64,000 nucleotides of DNA from Magnolia sinica. Its lineage: Eukaryota > Streptophyta > Magnoliopsida > Magnoliales > Magnoliaceae. This document shows positions 58,501 to 64,000 of this stretch, one piece after another. The stretch lies in assembly GCF_029962835.1 (NCBI RefSeq), contig NC_080587.1, forward strand, positions 55,767,528 through 55,831,527, given 5' to 3'. Under the pieces are notes generated by a model, which saw only the letters and a list, made by a program, of their open reading frames with translations, did no database searches and was not told the origin of the DNA. Both the position numbers and the translations under genes were made by a program. Each line of letters starts with the position of its first letter. Position 1 is the first letter of the stretch.

Positions 58501-60600
58501 CGCTTGAGGCTGAGCTAATAAAACATATCCTCGATAAGGGCAATAGTCTTGTCTCTATCAAAATGACTGGCTACTCCTCTGTCATTAAGCTCCCAAACTA
58601 GAAAATCCCGAAGGGAGTTGTAGGGAATGCAGAGTCTATCGTCTTTAAATAAAAACTCATCGATCAGGAAAACCCACAATCACTCCTCGATTGGTCATCC
58701 AAAAGTGGCATGTATGCTTTTCCAAAATCTGGGCACACATAATACTATCATTTCAATTGTTCAAACCTAATGACTTCTACGCTCATGGATTAGAGTAACA
58801 CCACTCAACGACTAAGGGCATCGGCAAGTTTATTCTCAACCTTAGCCGTGTGTTTCAAACAAAGGTATGCTCTTAAAGAAACTCAACCCACTTGGCATGC
58901 CTTGGGTTTAATTTCTTTTGGGAGTTGAGGTACCGTATCGCAAGGCCTCGTGGTCAAAAAACAAGACGAACTCTTGTGGTAGTAGATAATGTCGCCAATG
59001 TCACAAAGATTAGACTGCCGCATAGAATTCCTTGTCATAGGTAAAATATCATCACTTCGCCTCATTCAACTTCTCACTAAAATTAGCAACGGGTGTCCCT
59101 CCTAGCTAAGTACTCCACATATGCCTACACCAAATGAGTCACACGCAACCTTGAAGATTTTAGAAATTTTAGGAAGGTGCGTGACAGGAGCCTCAATTAT
59201 TTTTCCCTTGATCTCCTTGAACACCTTGGAGGCAACATTAGTCCATTTAAAGTCCCCATTTTTAATGCAGTCCGTGATGGGAGCCATAATGGAACTAAAG
59301 TTTCGAATGAACTGCTTATAAAAAGTAGCTAATCCATGGGAGCCACACGCTTTGTGAATGTTCTGCAGTTCAAGCCAACATACCATGGCATTGACTTTCT
59401 CGAGATCTGCAGACATGCCCTCAAATGAAACAATGAACCCTAAGAAGATAACTTAATCCGACATGAAAGAACACTTCTTCAGGTTGGCATGTAACTTCTT
59501 TGTCCTAACCACTCGTATAGCCTGTCCTTCATTTTGAAGGTTGTCTTCCATTCACGTCCTGGATGAATATGTATCCAATGATACCTGCTTTTGAGGTCAA
59601 TCTTGGAAAATATCGTGGCACCGGCCATCATATCCAACATATCGTAAGACGCGGTCTAGGAAATCGATACTTGACCGTGATCTTGTTGATGACCCGACTG
59701 TTCACGCACATGCGCCAAGTGCCATCTTTCTTAGGCATGAGTGCTAGCACGACACATAAACTCAAACTCTCTTGAATGAACCTTTTTCTAAGAAGCTCAT
59801 CCACTTGCTTCTTCAATTATGCATGCTCCGCGAGGTTCATTCAATAGTGAGGAATGTTTGGTAGAATCAACTTGGGGACAAGATCTATGGTATGCCGAAT
59901 GTCCCACATGGGTGGAAGCTCATCCGGTAGGTCTTCAAGGAAAAAATCGCTAAACTCTTCCAATATCGGAATCAATTCAAGTGGCAACACTACACTAACC
60001 TCAGGTGTGATCTCTCTTGCCACGATGGCATACACCATCGAATCAACCTTAGTTTCCCTTTCAAACTCTTTGGCATCTATTATGTGAAGAGACTTTGGTT
60101 GGGACTTCCTCACATCTTTTGGATCACCCTTCTTGGCGTCCTCCTCCAGGGTGCTTTTGGGCGGAAGAGAATTTAGCTTTATCCTCTTACCTTCATGAAT
60201 AAATGACCATGTATTCGAACGGCTGAATAGTATCACATGACGGTCATATAGCCAAGGTTTACCCAAAATGATGTGGCCTATGTCCATAGGCAAAACATCA
60301 CACCATAGTGTGCCTTTGTAGGAGGCAAACTGAATGAGAATAAGACACCACTGAGAAATTAATATCAAGGACACATCAACCCATGCAACTCGATAGGGCT
60401 AAGGGTGAGAAACGGGTTTCAAACCCAAATGAGATAGTGCTAGCGGAGAACACGGTGGTGAAACTACCACTATTAATTATCATCTTACAGTTTTTGTCAC
60501 CACACTTAAGTGTGGAAATTTGAATTCATGTACCAATTATCACTCTCTTTGGCCTAGGCTATGGCACATCTGACAACTGCAAGTGGCACGATCTCAACTC
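58501..60600 (-). pseudogene. Reina-like protease, RT and RNase H
   Basis: The protease end is at 60300-60240 (MDIGHIILGKPWLYDRHV). An acidic/basic linker and LPDELPPMWDIRHTIDLVP at about 59930-59870 lead into RT. RT pieces are [16 protein letters not shown] and [15 protein letters not shown] at 59816-59690, and FYKQFIRNFSSIMAPITDCI near 59300. RNase H begins with FKVACDSFGVGI near 59120 and ends VENKLADALSR at about 58810-58850. Stops and frameshifts are frequent. Confidence 0.8.
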
Positions 60601-61656
60601 CTCCATCTTTGTCATGACTAGCACCAATTTTGAGTTGATATTCTTCTTTTTCGCAATCGCCCTAATCATTCGCATCCTCATCAAACTCGCCAATTACGAG
60701 GCTCTTATTTCACTCCTTCGTAGGGCAATGGTATGTGAAATGACCATATCCTTGCCAGTCTTGACCCCGGGTTTGCTCCTCCCCTCAAGTTGGTACTAGC
60801 TAGACCTTTATCCTTCACATCCCTAATGTTGGATTGAGTACCAATAGAGACTTTGGATTGACTACCAAAACTAGGCTTAGCTCCCTGGGGAGTGGTCTTG
60901 ACATTGGATTCATGAGAATTGAATCAACTCACGAATTGCGGTTTCATATACCACTCAAGTTCTTACACCACTTAATAGGATGCTGATGTCGAGAGGAATG
61001 AACTCAAACTAAAGCTCGGATCGGATGCCCATTCTAAAACGGGAAAGGGTCACTAACGGGTCCTCAATGTTACAACGCATTATATATTCATCAAACTTAG
61101 CGATGTAATCAGACACAAGCATTGATCCCTGCCGAAGGGATTGCCACTGATCCAAAAGCTTTTGGCAGCAAGAGAGTGGAAGGTACTTTTCTTTCAAGAT
61201 CTCTTTCATCTCAACCCACAACGAGACTGGGTCATCTCAGACCTCTCCACCTTCCGCTCAACATTCATCATAAATAACTTGGCTTAGCCCACCAACTTCA
61301 TCCTGACGAACCTCACCCAATGGCGATCGGACATATTGTACGACTCAAAATATATGATCCATGTCTAAAAGCCAATCGAGGAAGGCCTTGGGGTCCAAGT
61401 GACCATCATAACTCTAGGCCTCAATCTTCACTCTTCATTACTTGCTCATTGGAATCGTGGTGGTCTTGATACTCTCCAATGGGTGGTTGGGTATAAACCT
61501 CACCACGGCCATGACCTCTCCCACGTCCTCTAACTTGGTTGCCTCCAACTTCAGCTCCTATTTGAGATTAGTCATCCTCCCCATTGTTGAGGTTTGCCTA
61601 GAGGGAAACTTCCAACTGGGTTATGTGAGTATTAGTCGTTGCCAGTTGGTTGTTAG
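60601..61656 (-). pseudogene. Reina-like Gag region
   Basis: The clearest part, 61221-61009, gives WVEMKEILKEKYLPLS, then LRQGSMLVSDYIAKFDEY and RFRMGIRSEL, the retrotransposon Gag core. The rest is degenerate. The region continues right of the hAT-like insertion, at 63098 to about 63380. Confidence 0.75.
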
Positions 61657-61877
61657 TAGAGCTGGGCACGGGACGACTCGACTCACCTAATCCGACTTGT
61701 CCAACTCGTTCAGATCCGACTCAATCCGAACCAAATGGGTGAGTCGGTCCGAACCGAGTAGGCTTCACCCAATTCGAATTTAAACCGAGTCGGGTTAAAG
61801 TTATCCCGTAACTCGACCCAACCCGATCCGAAAGTCGATCTGTCAGACTCGACCCGATACTCAACTGGGGTTGTCAG

Positions 61878-61879
<2 letters not shown>

Positions 61880-61945
<66 letters not shown>
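61880..61945. repeat. compound (CT)n(AT)n microsatellite
   Basis: About 20 CT units are followed by about 12 AT units. Confidence 0.97.
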
Positions 61946-62294
61946 GCCAAATGCTCAACTGCGCAGTAGTTCACACGAAACTCTTGCGAACTTTTTTAGA
62001 ACACATCATACGTGATGTGACTCCAAAATTTGAATGGTCCACATGATGTGACACATCATGAAACCCCCCGAGCCCAATTTTTACTTCGATCAAAAACTTT
62101 GGTAGGCCATGAAAAATGAAAACAGTTTCATCCCTTGATTTGCATCTCTTTGCTATGGCCCACCAAAATTTTAGATCAGGGTGAAAATTCTTCCCTTGGG
62201 GTTTCATGGGATTCCGCATTACATGGACCATTCGGATTAGACACGCATCACACATGTGCAAAGGTGCGCATGAGTATAGGTGCGCAGGTGAGCA

Positions 62295-62297
<3 letters not shown>

Positions 62298-62368
<71 letters not shown>
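62298..62368. repeat. second compound (CT)n(TA)n microsatellite
   Basis: About 26 CT units are followed by about 9 TA units, in the same orientation as 61880-61945. Confidence 0.97.
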
Positions 62369-62499
62369 AACCTAATTTGTTCGTCTCTACCCTACCCGCC
62401 ACGTGCCCCAATCCGAAAAAACCCAACCCGGCAACCCCTTCGGTCCTTCCCGTCCGACACCCATCAGCCAGCAACCCTCCGAGCTCCAGCCTTCTCCTC

Positions 62500-62502
<3 letters not shown>

Positions 62503-62534
<32 letters not shown>
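62503..62534. repeat. (CT)n microsatellite
   Basis: About 15 CT units after a CTCCTC-rich start, without an AT part. Confidence 0.95.
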
Positions 62535-62537
<3 letters not shown>

Positions 62538-63385
62538 GTTCGGTAGGCGGCAGCCAGTGGCCCATTAGGTGCGTTCTGATTTTTTTTAAGTTTTTTTTTA
62601 TTATTATTAATGTTAATAGGAGGTTTAACGGTAGATTAGATGTTTCTATTCCCACTGTTTCTTTAGAGTGGCCCATCTGAGTCGTGCATCCGCCTCATTC
62701 TAAGGACCACATTCCCTTGTTGATCAAGGGAAATGGATGGATTTGTGGAGGGTTCCACAATCTAGCAAGATGGGGCCCCTGCAAGGTTTCAATGGTGGTG
62801 AGGCTCACTGCCCACAAGTATCGAATCAAGCTGATTTATGTATTTTATCCCCTCTGTCCATCCATTTTATAACCCAGCCCGATGACCCAATCCGAATCGG
62901 TGCCAACTCGATCCGACTCTGTATTTCTGACCGGGTCAGACTCGGTTCGGATCAGCCCAGACCCGGACTCAAATTGAGTCAGGCATGCTGGACTCAGTAC
63001 CGAGTCAGATCAAGTTCGGGTCAGGCCTATTTCAAAACCTGATCGAGTCAGGTTGGACCTAACTCGGTCCGACTCGATGCCCACCTCTAGTTGTTGGTGG
63101 TCCTACGTTGGGCCTCAAGGGCCACAAGATGGCTATTCATGGCATCGATAGCCTCGGTAAGTTGTTCTAAACTTATGGTGGGGTGTAGACCAAAACCACA
63201 ACCAGTACAAGTGAGCATTAACTGGGGATCTAATGAGGAACTTAAGAACTAATACTCGATATACAATATGATGAGAATGGAGAGATTGCTAATCCTAAAC
63301 AAGGCAATATGAAAACCTACCCTAAATGCAATATGAAAACCCTATGCTAATTTGAGGACCACACAAACCTTATGCTAAACCCTAA

Positions 63386-63397
63386 TCTTTGATACCA
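63386..63397 (-). other. primer-binding site of the Reina-like element
   Basis: The minus strand reads TGGTATCAAAGA, close to the tRNA-iMet-type site, a few bases from the LTR end at 63403. Confidence 0.65.
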
Positions 63398-63402
63398 ACA
63401 TT

Positions 63403-64000
63403 TGAAGCAGGATGAATAGCCTAAACTATAATGGTACGAATGAATTAATCAACGGATTATTAGAGTAAATCAAAATATAAAATATTGCCAATATATCACA
63501 AATCTAAGGAAATCAAGTAATCAATTATGCTCAAATTCAAGGCCACATCACAATCCCGTAGATGGATCTTAAGATTATCGATCAGAAACGGCCCTATGGA
63601 AGGTAGAACTTCCATCAAGCATGGGATTCAATCTAAATCTAAAGATTCACTTGCACTTTGTTAGGGTTTGAAAGAATTAGGGTTTGGAGATTTAAGACTT
63701 ACAAAATTTGGGAGATTAGGATTTGGAATTCTAGGTTTACGGAATTTGGGAGATTCGGGATTGGAACTCTAGGTTCTAGGGTTAGGGTTTTAGGTTTTAG
63801 GTTTAGGGTTATGGGATTTTAAAGGGGAAGGATCAATGACCAAAAAGAGAGAAAGAAGGGGAATGAGGATGTCCGTACGGACGGCTGTAAAATTGTGTCC
63901 GTATAGTTATACGGAGATTGTACAGACATGGGGGGTGGTCCGTACGATTGTACGGTTGGGTAGGGTTTAGGTCTAGAGGGTTTTGGATATGGTGGAGATG
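63403..64000 (-). repeat. 5' LTR of the Reina-like element, partial
   Basis: It starts TGAAGCAGGATGAATAGCC and matches the left LTR to about 63560, then diverges by large gaps. Near 63660-63810 it holds many TTAGGGTTT-like words, a degenerate telomere-like or telo-box-like sequence. It is cut by the window end. Confidence 0.7.

Larger units (their letters stand above)
61657..63089. mobile_element. hAT-like non-autonomous element, 1.4 kb
   Basis: The ends are TAGAGCTGGGCACGGGACGA and (inward from the right) TAGAGGTGGGCATCGAGTCG. The first 12 bases match at 11 positions, in the TAGRGGTGGGC style of plant hAT elements. The flanks GTTGTTAG (61649-61656) and GTTGTTGG (63090-63097) agree at 7 of 8 bases. 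Subterminal regions repeat motifs such as ATCCGAACCGAGT and GACTCGATCC. No transposase is present. The interior carries three long microsatellites and a plus/minus pair of low-complexity ORFs that are not genes. Confidence 0.75.
56360..64000 (-). mobile_element. Reina-like Ty3/gypsy element, runs off the window
   Basis: Direct repeats start at 56360 (TGATGCAAGACGGGATAGCC) and 63403 (TGAAGCAGGATGAATAGCC) and share about 160 bases of close similarity. Between them lie gag, protease, RT, RNase H and integrase on the minus strand. The right LTR continues past 64000, so the outer target duplication cannot be checked. Protein blocks such as DLPPNMGISSTCNVEDL fit Reina-type chromoviruses. A hAT-like element is inserted in the gag region. 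Confidence 0.8.

Noticed and set aside
62135..62680. Long ORF with leucine-serine runs
   Set aside because: It is a translation of CT microsatellites; no domain or start context supports it. The same holds for 30646-30894 and 31097-31447.
1..64000. tRNA, rRNA, snRNA or microRNA genes
   Set aside because: I saw no A/B-box cloverleaf, rRNA core or other RNA gene. The tRNA-like strings are primer-binding sites only.

Overview
This is nuclear DNA of a flowering plant, from a gene-poor, repeat-dense region. Evidence: plant Ty1/copia and Ty3/gypsy polyproteins, plant mobile domain (PMD) sequence, hAT-like and Tourist-like non-autonomous transposons, a spliced exon of a plant anion channel, and long CT/TA microsatellites. 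Dispersed GTGGGCC and GGACGGTCCAGAT motifs recall repeats common in magnoliid genomes; that placement is a recollection-based inference of low confidence.

Layout. (1) 1-1799: flanking DNA without a gene. (2) About 1800-51500: a stack of nested LTR retrotransposons. The oldest layer is a decayed minus-strand Ty3/gypsy element of Tat type: 3' LTR near 1800-2697, an antisense PMD gene and coiled-coil-like ORF at 2985-7230, integrase end at 7411-7881, RNase H/RT at 26671-26963 and 31638-32402, protease and gag at 33052-36121, and 5' LTR at 36140-36765 plus 49927-about 51500. Into it went a Sirevirus-like copia element (7882-26670, minus strand, rearranged at its left end), a 4.7-kb solo LTR inside the RT (26964-31632), a complete 13.2-kb chromovirus inside the 5' LTR (36766-49921) and a 1.1-kb solo LTR (50036-51155). 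The copia element holds three more solo LTRs (12187-16681, 18089-22831, 23089-25490) and a hAT-like element (17107-17835). I read target-site duplications directly for these insertions: GGAAC, ATATT, AATCT, CCAAA, TTATG and CCTTA; a further solo LTR at 5011-5960 has TGTAT.

(3) About 51500-56359: host DNA with the only intact-looking host coding sequence, the terminal exon of an ALMT-family (aluminium-activated malate transporter) gene at 53195-53893 on the minus strand. Its upstream exons are not visible. (4) 56360-64000: a minus-strand Reina-like gypsy element running off the window, carrying a 1.4-kb hAT-like element.

Three items stand out. The chromovirus has a forward ORF between primer-binding site and gag that resembles the 'putative plant transposon protein' family. 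The Tat-like element carries a PMD gene in antisense. A family of about 4.6-kb LTRs built around GTGGGCC arrays appears three times, always as solo LTRs. Almost every retroelement ORF is broken. In the young chromovirus the breaks are mostly single-base, which may partly be consensus error rather than biology.
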